A DNA stretch of 64,000 nt from CAWAWP01 sp963841205 (GCA_963841205.1 CAWJCH010000032.1:62001-126000); one strand, 5' to 3'; shown: positions 33,491-43,921, counted from the stretch's first letter. Notes: generated by a model from the letters alone, not told the origin. Numbers and translations are program-made.

Positions 33491-35455
33491 CTAGTCGGTG
33501 GTCGCGGTCGGCGCTGGCGTCTGCCTGCCGACGACGTGCATGGTGGGACAGAGGTAGGCGAGATCGCAGCGCAGGCAGCGGGCCGCCTCATGCCGGGCCT
33601 GCTCCTCGGTGAACCCCGCGGCGAACTCTTGCGCCCGATCGCGTGCGACGCCGGACTTGAAGGGCATCTCCGCGCGCGGGGTGGGACGCAGGTCGAGCGA
33701 GACGACGCCGCCCTTCGGCAGCGTGGAGCGGGTCTCGTACTCGTCCTCGGGCAGCTCGGTGATCGCGTCGGGCGGCAGCTTCTGCAGGTAGGCGTGGATC
33801 GACCGCGCGGCCAACCTGCCGTGCTCGGCGGCGTGGATCACGGTCTTGGGGCCGTAGGTGACGTCGCCCGCCGCGAAGACGCCGGGCGCGCCGGTGGCGA
33901 GCGTCGTGGGGTTGATCAGCAGGCCGCCCCACGCGGTCACCTCGACGCTGGTGCCTTGCGGCAAGAACGAGGGATCGGGCGCCTCGCCGACGGCGACGAG
34001 CACGCTGTCGCAGGGGAGGTCGAACGCGGCGTCCGCGATGGGCACCGGCCTACGCCGACCCTGCTCGTCGGGCTCGCCGAGCGTCATGCGCTGGCAGCGG
34101 ATCGCCGTCACGCGATCGCGCCCGACGATGCGCACGGGCGCCGCCAGCTCGTGCAGGTGGATACCCTCCTCCACGGCGGCATGCACCTCGTCTTGCTGCG
34201 CGGGCATCTCGGCCCGGCTGCGGCGATAGAGGATGTGGACCTCGGTCGCACCCGCGCGCAGGGCCGAGCGTGCCGCGTCCATCGCCGTGCTGCCGCCGCC
34301 CACCACGGCGACGACGCCTGCGAGCTGCGTGTCGGGCTCGAGGTTGAAATGTTTCAGGAACGTCGTGGCGGGGACGACGCCCTCCAGCGCTTCGCCCGGC
34401 ACGCCAAGGCGCTGGCTCTGTTGCGCGCCCACCGCCAGCAGGACCGCGTCGAATTCGGCCTGCAACTCGGTCAGCTCGACGTCGCGGCCGACCGCCGTGT
34501 TGAGGCGGAAGGTCACGCCGAGGTCGCGGATCGCGTCGAGGTCGCGATGGAGCTCGACGCGCGGCAGGCGATACTCCGGGATGCCGATCGCCAGCATGCC
34601 GCCGGCGACCGGCATGGCGTCGATGACGGTCACGCCGTAGCCGCGGCGCGCCAGGTAGTACGCCGCGCTGAGTCCCGTCGGCCCTCCCCCGACGACGGCG
34701 ACCTGCTCCGCGTGCTGGTGCAGCGGCGGACGCACGGTACGCTTCCACGGCGACGCGTTATCGGTCACGAATCGCTTGAGATCGCGAATGGCGATCGGCG
34801 CGTCGAACTCGCCGCGGCGGCACACGTCTTCGCAGGGCGCCGTGCAGATGCGACCGCAGATCACGGGGAAGGGGTTCGGCTCGGACGCGACGCGCAGGGC
34901 CTCGTCGTAGCGGCCTTCGGCGATCAGGCTGACGTAGAGGCCCGCGTTGGTGCCGACCGGGCACGCCGCCTGGCAGGGCGCGCGCAGATCCTCCGCGCGC
35001 TCACCAAGCCACGTGCGGTACGACTGCCACACCGCGGTGCGCTCGGCGACATGCCAGGCGTCGCGCGCGCCCCACGGGATCTCGCCGGGCGCTGCGGGCG
35101 TGGCGCGGGTGTACGCGTCGAGCGGCTGCCAGCCGTCGCTCGCCGGCAGGTGCGTGACGATGCCCCGCCGCGCGAGCGCGACCTCGGCGACGCCGCCCTC
35201 GATCGTGATCGCGTTGGTCGGGCATTCCTGCGCGCAGACCTGGCACCCGATGCACTCCGCGACCTGGACGGGTGCGAGCATCATCCACGCGCGGAGTCCG
35301 TTGACGCCGGGGATGGGGCTGCGCCGCTGGGACGCAGCAGCGAGTTCACCCGGCTCGGTGGGCCTCGTCATGTCGAGGCAACGCACCGGGCACAGGTCCA
35401 TACAGATGCCGCAGTTGATGCATGCGTGCTCGTTGACCTGAAAGCGATACGCCAT
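33491..35455 (-). CDS. Fe-S flavoprotein: ferredoxin domain fused to GltD-like NAD(P)-binding oxidoreductase
   Basis: 654 residues; ATG 35455 follows GAGAGGGAG. The N-terminus holds two 4Fe-4S motifs: CINCGICMDLCPVRCLDM (residues about 11-28) and CIGCQVCAQECP (about 70). Then comes the GltD-type cluster region CQAACPVGTNAGLYVSLIAEGRYDEAL...CGRICTAPCEDVCRRG, the FAD site VAVVGGGPTGLSAAYYL and the NAD(P)H site VAVVGGGSTAMDAAR. It ends GVFAAGDVTYG...ARSIHAYL and a last C-x2-C pair (RCLRCDLAYLCPT). Such proteins pass electrons between NAD(P)H and ferredoxin or a partner enzyme. The setting with PFOR suggests reoxidation of reduced ferredoxin; it is not a dedicated glutamate synthase, since no GltB is present. 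Confidence 0.85.
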   Translation of the reverse strand: MAYRFQVNEHACINCGICMDLCPVRCLDMTRPTEPGELAAASQRRSPIPGVNGLRAWMMLAPVQVAECIGCQVCAQECPTNAITIEGGVAEVALARRGIVTHLPASDGWQPLDAYTRATPAAPGEIPWGARDAWHVAERTAVWQSYRTWLGERAEDLRAPCQAACPVGTNAGLYVSLIAEGRYDEALRVASEPNPFPVICGRICTAPCEDVCRRGEFDAPIAIRDLKRFVTDNASPWKRTVRPPLHQHAEQVAVVGGGPTGLSAAYYLARRGYGVTVIDAMPVAGGMLAIGIPEYRLPRVELHRDLDAIRDLGVTFRLNTAVGRDVELTELQAEFDAVLLAVGAQQSQRLGVPGEALEGVVPATTFLKHFNLEPDTQLAGVVAVVGGGSTAMDAARSALRAGATEVHILYRRSRAEMPAQQDEVHAAVEEGIHLHELAAPVRIVGRDRVTAIRCQRMTLGEPDEQGRRRPVPIADAAFDLPCDSVLVAVGEAPDPSFLPQGTSVEVTAWGGLLINPTTLATGAPGVFAAGDVTYGPKTVIHAAEHGRLAARSIHAYLQKLPPDAITELPEDEYETRSTLPKGGVVSLDLRPTPRAEMPFKSGVARDRAQEFAAGFTEEQARHEAARCLRCDLAYLCPTMHVVGRQTPAPTATTD

Positions 35456-35689
35456 ACGACTCCCTCTCGGTGTTTCCTCTTGCAGAGGTGGCGCCCGATG
35501 CTCTCAAACGGCTGCGAAGCTCCACGGCATTGAGGAAACGCGCAGTGTGGTCCTTCGAATGATGCTGGTCGATCGTCTCGTACCCATCACTGATGGGAGG
35601 AGCCGTGTCACGGGGACATCACATCGGGAGCGTCTGTGGGCGACATCTCGGCATCGAGGACGCGCGCCGCCAAAGGTTGAGGGCGCGAC
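35456..35689. other. Non-coding stretch upstream of the Fe-S flavoprotein
   Basis: 234 bases, probably with the promoter of the 35455 gene. Nothing else recognised. Confidence 0.35.
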
Positions 35690-35912
35690 ACAGCACGTCA
35701 CTCTCGCGCTCGGCGTCGCTCAACATCTGGTGTTGCAGTCACCACAGGTGGTGATGGAGGCCTCGGCGGCGCAGCAATTCGTCCTCGCGCCCGCGCTCTA
35801 CGACATGGACGTCATCCAGCACCGAGATCTCGTCCGCAGAAGCAAGCCCGACGAGGCGATGGGCGATCACGAGCGTCGCGCGGTCGCAGTTGAGGTCGAG
35901 GAGGTTGAGCAT
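35690..35912 (-). pseudogene. ABC transporter ATPase (CydC-type) C-terminal fragment
   Basis: Minus-strand frame from 35912: NLLDLNCDRATLVIAHRLVGLASADEISVLDD-x-HVVERGREDELLRRRGLHHHLW, then TGA in place of a second Trp, and LQHQML. The H-loop (IAHRL), VLD and VVERG-x(2)-EL features, especially HRLVGL, match the end of CydC/CydD exporters. The rest of the gene is missing. It is in frame with and directly after the stop of the DUF505-like gene. Confidence 0.6.
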
Positions 35913-35915
35913 GAC

Positions 35916-37838
35916 CTAGCGCACCGTCGAACGGATCAGCGCTGCTCGTTCAGCAGCGCCGCCGCCTCGAGCAGTTCGTTCCCGCTCTCCTCCATTGCAT
36001 TCGCAGAGACCATACTCAGCCAGGCGGGCCAGTTGCAGCGCGCCGGCGAACGCCTCGCGGCTCAATCCACTCCTCCGCTCCACCTCACGCCATTGATCCG
36101 GCGCGATTCGGAGGTGCCGCTCCTTCGGGTCAACGCCGCCGACCTGCCGCATCGCCCCGAGTAAGCGGACGACCGACGCCGTCACCGGATAGGCGAGATC
36201 CGCCGCCTCGGCAACGGCGCTGGCGAGCTTCTCCCCGGCCTCCGTCCTCACGATCTGGCCGTCCACCTGCCGCGCGATCAGCCCGCGCGTCTCGAGATGT
36301 TCGAGCGCCTCCGCTGTCGCCTCGTCCACCGGGCGCGACGAGTGCATACAGGGACTTCCCTGGGCGATGAGCACGTGCGCTTCACGTTTGGTGAGGGTGA
36401 GCCGCCGCACACCACTCGTTGCCAGGGCGGCATAGCAGTGGCCCGACTGCGTGATGCCGTCCGCTCCCAAGAGACCTTGCGCTCGGGCTGCCTCGATCCA
36501 GGCCGTCGCCGGGGCGGCATGGTGATGGCCCCCCCAGGTGATCGCCTTCACGGCGTCTGTCGTGATCGTCCGTGGCTCGCGCTGACCCCGGCCAAGCTGC
36601 TCGTCAACCACCTCGTTGCCGCGCAAGGTCAGTTGGTAAGTAGTCGCCCTTCCGCTGCCGTCTGAGCGCACCAGATCCAGCGACTCCAGGTGCAGCAGCT
36701 CGTCCTCAGCGTCGCGGACCGAGGCGAACGTGTGGTCGCGCCATTTCAGATCTTCCAGCGTGGCGAGCGCTGCTTGCTTGCGGCTGGTACGGCTATCCGC
36801 CAGCTCGCCGCCGTACTGCCCGATGCTGTCCCCGTAGGCGTGCTCCACTTGGGATACCAGTTCGCCGCGGATCGCGGCGCGGGTCGCTCCGCGTGAGTCG
36901 CCGTCCTCAGGCGAGAGCTTGCGCAGCGTGGACAAGATCTCCACCTCGCCCCCGCTTATGGCAAATGTCGCGAGCTCGCCCGGCGCGGGACTTCGCAGCA
37001 GCGCGTAGACGCGCATTGCGCCCGATCCAGAGGCGGTCAGTGCGCCTTCCGCGTCGAGGTATCCGAGAACCTGCAACACCTCGATCTGCGCCGGGGAGAC
37101 GACCTGCACGCCACGCTGCGTGATCCTCGCGAGCGCGCGCAGCACTTCGGCGTCGAGCACCATGCCGCTCGTCGGGAATGTGCCGACGCGCAGGGTGTCG
37201 TAGACCGCCTGGCCGAGCGTGGTCAGCATATACGACTCGGCGTCCGGCACGCTCCACACCAGCAGTTCCATAGCCTCTAGCTGGGCCAGATGGGCGAGCG
37301 TGAGGCGCTCCCCACACGCCTCCGCGCTGGAGAGATCGACGGTGAGGAGGGCCGCGGCAAGCCCGCTAGTGACTTCCAGCCTGGGGCAGCAGCGTCGCGA
37401 GAGGTCGAGCCACGCCCGACCGTACGCGTTCAGCCGGAGGTGCTGGATCTCCATGCCAAAGTCATTCGGCGTCTCCACCATGCTGCGCTCGGCCAGCAGC
37501 TCTCCGGTGAGCGGGCCAATCTGACCGTTGCAGCGGGATGCGGCCTCCAACGCCGCCAGCACCTCAGAGCCGAGGAAGCGCCAGCCACGCTCGATCTCCG
37601 CCGAGGCCGGCATCGCGCCGTCGGTGAGCATGCGCCGCAGCAACCGTGCCGTCTCTTTGCCGAAGCCGGTGAGTGTATACCCCGCCGGCGGATCTCCCGT
37701 CACGATCCCTTCCAGATCGAGCACGTGCCATGTTTCTGGCGACGCCAGCAGCGGCTCCCTCATCGTCACGCCGCGCGTGGGCACCGCGGTCGAGTCCAAC
37801 AGCTCGATAAGCTGGACGTGTTCGGTGGTGAGCAGCAT
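35916..37838 (-). CDS. Large winged-helix-repeat protein, DUF505-like
   Basis: 640 residues with no signal peptide or membrane span. It appears built of repeated winged-helix-like segments (VLRALARITQRG...EIEVLQVLGYLD; AALATLEDLKWRDHTF...LLHLESLDLV; ALEHLETRGLIARQVDG), each pairing a helix-rich stretch with TLTG/TLRG-type strands. Length and repeat style resemble DUF505 proteins, known mostly from archaea and anaerobic or thermophilic bacteria and of unknown role. Position between DHOD-like/PFOR and the Fe-S flavoprotein suggests a regulatory or scaffolding role in that pathway. The last 30 residues (ERERTARGGG onward) may be junction sequence, as an ABC-ATPase relic follows. Confidence 0.55.
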   Translation of the reverse strand: MLLTTEHVQLIELLDSTAVPTRGVTMREPLLASPETWHVLDLEGIVTGDPPAGYTLTGFGKETARLLRRMLTDGAMPASAEIERGWRFLGSEVLAALEAASRCNGQIGPLTGELLAERSMVETPNDFGMEIQHLRLNAYGRAWLDLSRRCCPRLEVTSGLAAALLTVDLSSAEACGERLTLAHLAQLEAMELLVWSVPDAESYMLTTLGQAVYDTLRVGTFPTSGMVLDAEVLRALARITQRGVQVVSPAQIEVLQVLGYLDAEGALTASGSGAMRVYALLRSPAPGELATFAISGGEVEILSTLRKLSPEDGDSRGATRAAIRGELVSQVEHAYGDSIGQYGGELADSRTSRKQAALATLEDLKWRDHTFASVRDAEDELLHLESLDLVRSDGSGRATTYQLTLRGNEVVDEQLGRGQREPRTITTDAVKAITWGGHHHAAPATAWIEAARAQGLLGADGITQSGHCYAALATSGVRRLTLTKREAHVLIAQGSPCMHSSRPVDEATAEALEHLETRGLIARQVDGQIVRTEAGEKLASAVAEAADLAYPVTASVVRLLGAMRQVGGVDPKERHLRIAPDQWREVERRSGLSREAFAGALQLARLAEYGLCECNGGERERTARGGGAAERAALIRSTVR

Positions 37839-38002
37839 ACGTCACCTCACTTCTTGCTACTGCGTGTCGGAGTCCCGGTGGGTGCAGGTTGCCTCATGCC
37901 GAGCGCGGCACGCTCAGCGGGTCGCTCCCGATTCGCCTTCTCAGCATCGCGCACCTGGCTCTCACCCGTGTCACGTCCGCAGGCTCTCCCAGCACGGGAG
38001 CA

Positions 38003-39004
38003 TCACGGGTGCTGTCGGAAGGAGTCGAGCACTTTCATGTAGTTGGCTCGCTCGAACGCCGCCGGATCAGCCACGGCGCCCTGGCTCATGCTGCCACGCA
38101 TTTGTTCGATGGAGTCGTACTCGCGCAGCGTCATCCACTCGTGCATGCCGTCGAGGATCGCCGTCAATCGTGGGACGTCGTGCGCTAGGAGTTCGGAGGC
38201 TAGCATGGCGACGTTGGCTCCCGCCATCATCGCTTTCAGCGCATCCTCAGGCGTGTGGACGCCGCTCGTCAGCGCGAAATCCGCCTGGATGCGACCGTAG
38301 AGCAGCGCGATCCAACGGAGTGGCAGCAACAGTTCGCGGGAGGTGCTGAGTTCCAGGCGCGGAATCACCTCCAGATTCTCGATGTCGAAGTCTGGCTGGT
38401 AGAAGCGGTTGAAGAGCACCAGGCCGCGCGCGCCCGCCTCGACGAGCCTCCGCGCTAGGTGCGGTAGTGAGCTGAAAAACGGGCTGAGCTTCACGGCGAC
38501 CGGGATATCCACCTGGCTCGCGACGTCACGCACGAGCTCGACGTACGAATTCTCCAACTCGGCGGCGGCTAGGTGCGGATCGACTGCGAGATAGTAGATA
38601 TTGAGCTCCAGAGCGTCTGCGCCGGCGTCCTGCATGTGCCGGGCGTATTCGACCCAGCCGCCCGATGAGACACCATTGAGGCTTGCGATCACCGGAATAT
38701 CTACCGCAGCCTTGACCGACTCTAGATGTTTCAGGTAACGCTCCGGTCCGATGTTGTAGTGCTCCAGATCGGGGAAGTAGCTCATACTCTCGGCGTAGGA
38801 GTGCGAACCCACGTGCAAGTAGTGGTCGAGTTCCAGGCTCTCATGGGTAATCTGCTCCTCGAAGAGCGAATAGAGCACCACAGCGCCTGCGCCCGCGTCT
38901 CGCAGCCTGCGGACGTTCTCCACGCTCTTGGAGAGCGGCGAGGCGGAGGCAACCAACGGACTTCTCAATCGCAGTCCCAGATAGGTCGTCGTGAGATCCG
39001 GCAT
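38003..39004 (-). CDS. Dihydroorotate-dehydrogenase-like flavoprotein
   Basis: 333 residues; ATG 39004 follows GAGGAGG at 6 nt. TIM-barrel features: LRSPLVASASPLSKSVENVRRLRDAGAGAVVLYSLFEE, IPVIASLNGVSSGGWVEYARHMQDAGADALELNIYYL, IPVAVKLSPFFSSL and FALTSGVHTPEDALKAMMAGANVAMLAS. This is the DHOD-like group that occurs beside pyruvate:ferredoxin oxidoreductase genes, not the pyrimidine pathway enzyme. It starts 58 nt after nifJ. A partner or FMN-dependent side reaction with PFOR is possible; the substrate is unknown. Confidence 0.85.
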   Translation of the reverse strand: MPDLTTTYLGLRLRSPLVASASPLSKSVENVRRLRDAGAGAVVLYSLFEEQITHESLELDHYLHVGSHSYAESMSYFPDLEHYNIGPERYLKHLESVKAAVDIPVIASLNGVSSGGWVEYARHMQDAGADALELNIYYLAVDPHLAAAELENSYVELVRDVASQVDIPVAVKLSPFFSSLPHLARRLVEAGARGLVLFNRFYQPDFDIENLEVIPRLELSTSRELLLPLRWIALLYGRIQADFALTSGVHTPEDALKAMMAGANVAMLASELLAHDVPRLTAILDGMHEWMTLREYDSIEQMRGSMSQGAVADPAAFERANYMKVLDSFRQHP

Positions 39005-39062
39005 GGCTCGCCTCCTCTTGCATGGTCGTGCTCGGTCGGTCGTGGGTGATGGCTCGCGCGCC

Positions 39063-42000
39063 TCAGCCCTCGTCCGGCGTTGACTTCAGCGCGGCGAGCG
39101 TGGCGAGCGTGGCGAGATCGGCCCAGTGTCCGTTGGCCTGCGCCGCCGCATCGTTTGCGTTCGGATGCGCCGTGGACGCGGGTTCGTTCGCCCGCTCGTG
39201 GTACTCTTCCCAGCGCCGCGTCACGTCGCCCTGAGCCTGCTGCATGAGCGCCGCCGCGCGGGCGGGATCGCTCTGCGCCAGCATGCGATAACGCGTCTCG
39301 TTGTAGGCGTACTGCTCCAGCGGCAGCGACTGGCGTCTTCGAGTCCAGCGAGAGCGGATTCTTGCCTTCGTCGGCCAGCCGTGGATCGTAGTGGTACAGC
39401 GGCCAGTAGCCCGTCTGCACGGCGAGCTTCTGTTGATCCAGCCCACGGCGCATGTCGATGCCATGGGCGATGCAGTGGCTGTACGCGATGATCAGCGAGG
39501 GACCGTCGTAGGCCTCTGCTTCGAGCAGCGTGCGCAGGGTGTGGGCGTCGTTGGCGCCGAGCGCGACCTTCGCCACGTAGACGCTGCCGTAGGCCATCGC
39601 CAGCATGCCGAGGTCTTTCTTCGCCGTGCCCTTGCCGCGCGCGGCGAATTTCGCCACGGCCGCGCGCGGGGTGGACTTCGACGCCTGCCCGCCGGTGTTT
39701 GAATAGACCTCGGTATCGAGCACGAGAATGTTGACGTTGCGGCCAGAGGCCAGTACGTGGTCGAGGCCGCCGTAGCCGATGTCGTAAGCCCAGCCGTCGC
39801 CACCGACGATCCACACACTCGTGCACCCCAACGTCTCGGCCAGGCTCAGCAGCGAGCGCGCCGCGACGGCCATCGCCGGTTCGCCAGTCTGCTCCGAAAG
39901 CAGTGCGAGTCGTCCTCGGAGGCTTTCGATCCGTGCGCGCTGGGCGGCGATGCCGGCGGGCGTCGATTGGTCGGCGGCGAGCAGGCCGTCCACCAAGTCG
40001 TCGCCCAACTCTGCTCGCAGGCGTTCAATGAGTTCGCGCGCCTGCTCCTCCTGCTGATCGAGCGCGACACGCATGCCCAGCCCGTACTCGGCGTTATCCT
40101 CGAAGAGCGAGTTCGACCACGCCGGGCCGCGCCCCAGGCGATTCGCGCTCCACGGCGTCGTCGGCAGGTTGCCGCCATAGATCGACGAGCAACCGGTGGC
40201 GTTGGCGACCAGCAGGCGATCGCCGAAGAGCTGCGTCAAGAGCTTCAGATATGGCGTCTCGCCGCAGCCGGAGCACGCGCCGGAGAACTCGAAGAGCGGC
40301 TCCATTAATTGCGAGCCTTTGATCGTATTCAGCGCGATACTGGTCGAGCTGACCTCAGGCAACTTCATGTAGAAGTCCCACTTCTCGCGCTCGCGCTCCC
40401 GAATCGGTGGCTGCGACATCATGTTGATGGCTCGCCGCCCGACCTGCGTCTTATCCTTCACTGGGCACGCCTCGAAGCAGAGTGCGCAGCCCGTGCAGTC
40501 CTCCGGCGCCACCTGCAAGACGTACTTCGCGCCGGGGAACTCTTTGAAGTGCGCGTCCACCGCGACGAACGACTCCGGCGCCCCATCCAGCGCTGACGGT
40601 TCGCAGACCTTCATGCGGATGGCGGCGTGCGGGCAAACGATGGCGCATTTGCCGCACTGGATGCAGATTTGTGGGTCCCAGATCGGAATCTCCTCGGCGA
40701 GGTTGCGCTTCTCCCAACGCGCAGTGCCCGTCGGATAGGTGCCGTCGCAGGGCAGCGCGCTCACCGGCAGCAGATCGCCCTTGCCCGCGATCATCGGGCC
40801 AAGCACGTCTCGTACGAACGCGGGCGCCTCCGCGGCGACTGGTAGCGGACGCGGCGTGCCGTCCGCGCGTGCCTCGACAGCTGCGAGCGCGTTCACCTCG
40901 TACAGATGCGCCAGCGTGCGATCCACCGCCTCGAAGTTCTGCCGAACGACGGCATCACCGCGCTTGGCGTAGGTCTTCTCAATGCTGTGCTTGATCGCCG
41001 CAATCGCTTCCTCGCGCGGCAGCACGCCGCTCACCGCGAAGAAACACGTCTGCATGATCGTATTGATGCGGCGGCCCATCCCCGTGTCGTGCGCCACGGC
41101 GTTAGCGTCGATGACGTAGAAGCACAGGTGGCGTTCGAGGATGGTGCGCTGGACCTCAGCGGGCAGGTGCCCCCAAACGAGTTCCGGCGGATGGGGGCTG
41201 TTCAGCAAAAAGACCCCGCCGGGGGCTGCATGCTCCAGCACGTCGTAGCGCTCCAGCAGCGCAAAGTTGTGGCAGGCGAGGAACTGCGCGGACTCCACCA
41301 GATAGGGCGCATGGATTGCCTGCGGGCCGAAGCGCAGGTGCGAGGTGGTGACGGAGCCGGCCTTCTTCGAGTCGTAGACGAAGTAGCCTTGCGCATGATT
41401 CTCCGTCTCTTCGCCGATGATCTTGATCGAGTTCTTGTTCGCGCCGACGGTGCCGTCGGAGCCAAGGCCCCAGAAGATGCAGCGCACCGTCTCGGCAGGC
41501 TCGATAGAGAACGCCGGATCGTAGTCGAGGCTCGTGCCGCCCACGTCGTCGCGGATGCCCACGGTGAAGTGACGCTTCGGCTTGGCGGCGCTCAGATTGT
41601 CGAAGACCGCCCTCGCCATCGCCGGCGTGAACTCCTTAGAGGAGAGTCCGTAGCGCCCACCGGTCACGCGCACCCGCCCGATGCCCTTTGCCTCGCGCTG
41701 CTCCTCAGCCTCCTCCAGCGCCGTCACTACGTCGACATACAGAGGCTCGCCCACGTCGCCCGCCTCCTTGGCGCGGTCGAGCACCGCGATGGAGCGCACG
41801 GTGGGCGGTAACGCGGTGATCAGATGCTCCGAGGAGAACGGACGGAAGAGATGGACCGTGACGACGCCGACTTTCTCGCCGCGCGCCGCCAGGGCGGTCG
41901 CTGCCTCGCGCGCGGTCTCGGCCCCGGAGCCCATCACGACGATCACACGCTCCGCATCGGGCGCGCCGGCGTACTCGAAGAGGCGATACTGCCGTCCGAC

Positions 42001-42759
42001 GCGCGCCGCGAGGCGGTCCATCGCCGACTGCACGATCTCCGGGCACGCGGCGTAGAACGGATTGACCGTTTCACGCGCCTGGAAGTAGACGTCGGGGTTC
42101 TGCGCCGTGCCGCGGAGGACGGGGTGCGCCGGTGACAGCGCGCGCAGCCGGTGCGCCTCGACATAGCGCTGATCGATCAGGGCACGCAGGTCGTCGTCGG
42201 CGAGCGGGCGAATCTTGTTGATCTCGTGCGAGGTGCGGAAGCCATCGAAGAAGTGGATGAAGGGGATGCGTGCCTCCAGCGTGGCCACGTGGGCGACCAG
42301 CGCCAGATCCTGTGCCTCTTGCACGGTGGCGGAGGCCAGCATCGCCCAGCCGGTCGAGCGCGCCGCCATGATGTCGGAGTGATCGCCGAAGATCGAGAGC
42401 GCCTGCGCCGCTAATGCGCGCGCGGCGACGTGGAAGACGGCGGGCGTCAGCTCGCCGGCGATCTTGTACATATTGGGGATCATCAGCAGCAGGCCCTGCG
42501 ACGCGGTGAAGGTGCTCGTCAGGGCACCGCGCTGCAACGAGCCGTGGATGGCGCCCGCCGCGCCGGCCTCGGACTGCATCTCGATGACACTCGGCACAGC
42601 GCCCCAGAGGTTTGGCCGGCTCGCCGCCGACCAAGCGTCCGCGGACTCGCCCATCGGGGTGGACGGCGTGATCGGGTAGATCGCCATCACATCGCTGAGC
42701 CGGTACGCGACGCTCGCTGCCGCCTCGTTGCCATCGATCGTCATCCAATCGGCTGCCAT
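39063..42759 (-). CDS. nifJ: Pyruvate:ferredoxin (flavodoxin) oxidoreductase, single chain (one frameshift)
   Basis: About 1,230 residues. Converts pyruvate, CoA and oxidised ferredoxin to acetyl-CoA, CO2 and reduced ferredoxin. Seen in order: the pyruvate-binding domain with YPITPSTPMGE; domain II; two 4Fe-4S motifs CIQCGKCAIVCP and CTGCALCFEACPV; then CSGCGETPYLK and NATGCSSIYGGNLP; and the TPP site GGDGWAYDIGYGGLDH...LDTEVYSNTGGQ. Near 39338, after LDSKTP, an extra base breaks the frame; the family ending PLEQYAYNETRYRMLAQSDPARA...RRWEEYHERA continues in the next frame to TGA 39063-39065. The unshifted frame would run to 38965 over the next gene. The break lies beyond all catalytic parts. 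Confidence 0.9.
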
Positions 42760-42924
42760 AGCGCGCCCCCTGATCTCGAGTCTTTCCTGCTCCGATATCG
42801 TCGAACCTCAGCATGCGTCCGCAACGTCACCAAGCCATCACGGCGCGCGGGGGGCACATCACGGCGGCGTCGCAGCCAGCGAGACGACACGCCTCAGCCC
42901 TGATCACTCGGCATGCGGCACCAA

Positions 42925-42966
42925 GCAGAAGCCCCACCCGGCGGCTGTGCCGGGTGGGGCTTCTGC
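42925..42966 (-). terminator. Strong stem-loop between SDR and nifJ
   Basis: An 18-bp perfect stem (42925-42942 with 42949-42966) has a 6-nt loop GGCTGT. It lies 40 nt after the SDR stop on the minus strand and separates it from nifJ. There is no long U-run, so termination strength is uncertain. Confidence 0.75.
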
Positions 42967-43005
42967 GTTGCTGCGAGTGGTTGCCGGACATTCCCGGTCG
43001 CGTCG

Positions 43006-43824
43006 CTACGACAGGAGGTATCCACCGTCGACGACGAGCATGCTGCCGGTGATGTAGTCGGCAGCGTCACTGGCCAGGAACAGCGCGGCCTTGGCGATGT
43101 CATCTGGCTCGCCCTGGCGTCCCAGCGGGATGCGCGCGAGGAACATAGCCATCATGTCGGCTTCGCTCGGCATGGGCGCCGACGGAGCCGCCGTCGTGGA
43201 GGCCCGTGCCCCTGGAGTGTTGATGGCGCCAGGGGCGATGGCGTTGACCGTAATGCCCCTGCCGCCCAGTTCGAGCGCGAGCGACTTCGTCATCATCGCC
43301 ACGCCGCCCTTCGAGGCGTCGTAGTGGACGAGGTTCCCCGTGGGATGCAGGGCATCGATCGAGGCGATGTTGACGATGCGTCCGCCATGACCGTCCGCGA
43401 CCATGGCTCGCGCGGCGGCCTGCGCGTAGAAGAACGTGCCGCTCAGGTTGACGCCAATGACCTTCTCCCACAGCTCGGACGTCGTCTCCAGCACGGGGCT
43501 CATCGGGAAGATGCCCGCGTTATTGACGAGGATGTCGAGCCGTCCGAACGTCGCTTTCGCGTCGCCCATCACCTTCTCGGCGTCCCGCTGGCTGCTCGCG
43601 TCGGCGCGCACGGCCCTTGCCTTGCCGTCCCTCGCGACGATCATTTCCACCGCCCGTTGCGCTGCCTCCTCATCGATGTCGGCGATCATCACCGCTGCGC
43701 CGGCCTCCGCGAGACGCAGGGCGATCCCCTGCCCGATGCCCATCGCGCCGCCCGTCACGACGGCGACCTTCCCGCGCAGATCAAACAGCTGCGCAAGGGA
43801 TTTTTGGGTAGTCGAGGTGTTCAT
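43006..43824 (-). CDS. Short-chain dehydrogenase/reductase
   Basis: 272 residues; ATG 43824 with GGGAGAC upstream. NAD(P) loop TGGAMGIGQG, NNAG, catalytic Ser in NIASIDAL and Y-x3-K (YDASK) are all present, and PGAINTPGA follows the last strand. Asp in MIADIDEE after beta-2 suggests NAD(H) preference. The C-terminus GSMLVVDGGYL is typical of classical SDRs. Substrate unknown; it stands alone before nifJ. Confidence 0.9.
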   Translation of the reverse strand: MNTSTTQKSLAQLFDLRGKVAVVTGGAMGIGQGIALRLAEAGAAVMIADIDEEAAQRAVEMIVARDGKARAVRADASSQRDAEKVMGDAKATFGRLDILVNNAGIFPMSPVLETTSELWEKVIGVNLSGTFFYAQAAARAMVADGHGGRIVNIASIDALHPTGNLVHYDASKGGVAMMTKSLALELGGRGITVNAIAPGAINTPGARASTTAAPSAPMPSEADMMAMFLARIPLGRQGEPDDIAKAALFLASDAADYITGSMLVVDGGYLLS

Positions 43825-43921
43825 AGGAGTCTCCCATCTGTGTGCTTCGCTTCCGAACATGGGAAGAGGGGCAACCGGTTCATCGCCGGATACCCCGCTA
43901 CCCGCTACGAAGCGTTGGTTG

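Noticed and set aside
33491..35455. Glutamate synthase small subunit (gltD)
   Set aside because: There is no gltB nearby, and the protein has an extra two-cluster ferredoxin domain; the neighbours point to ferredoxin metabolism instead.
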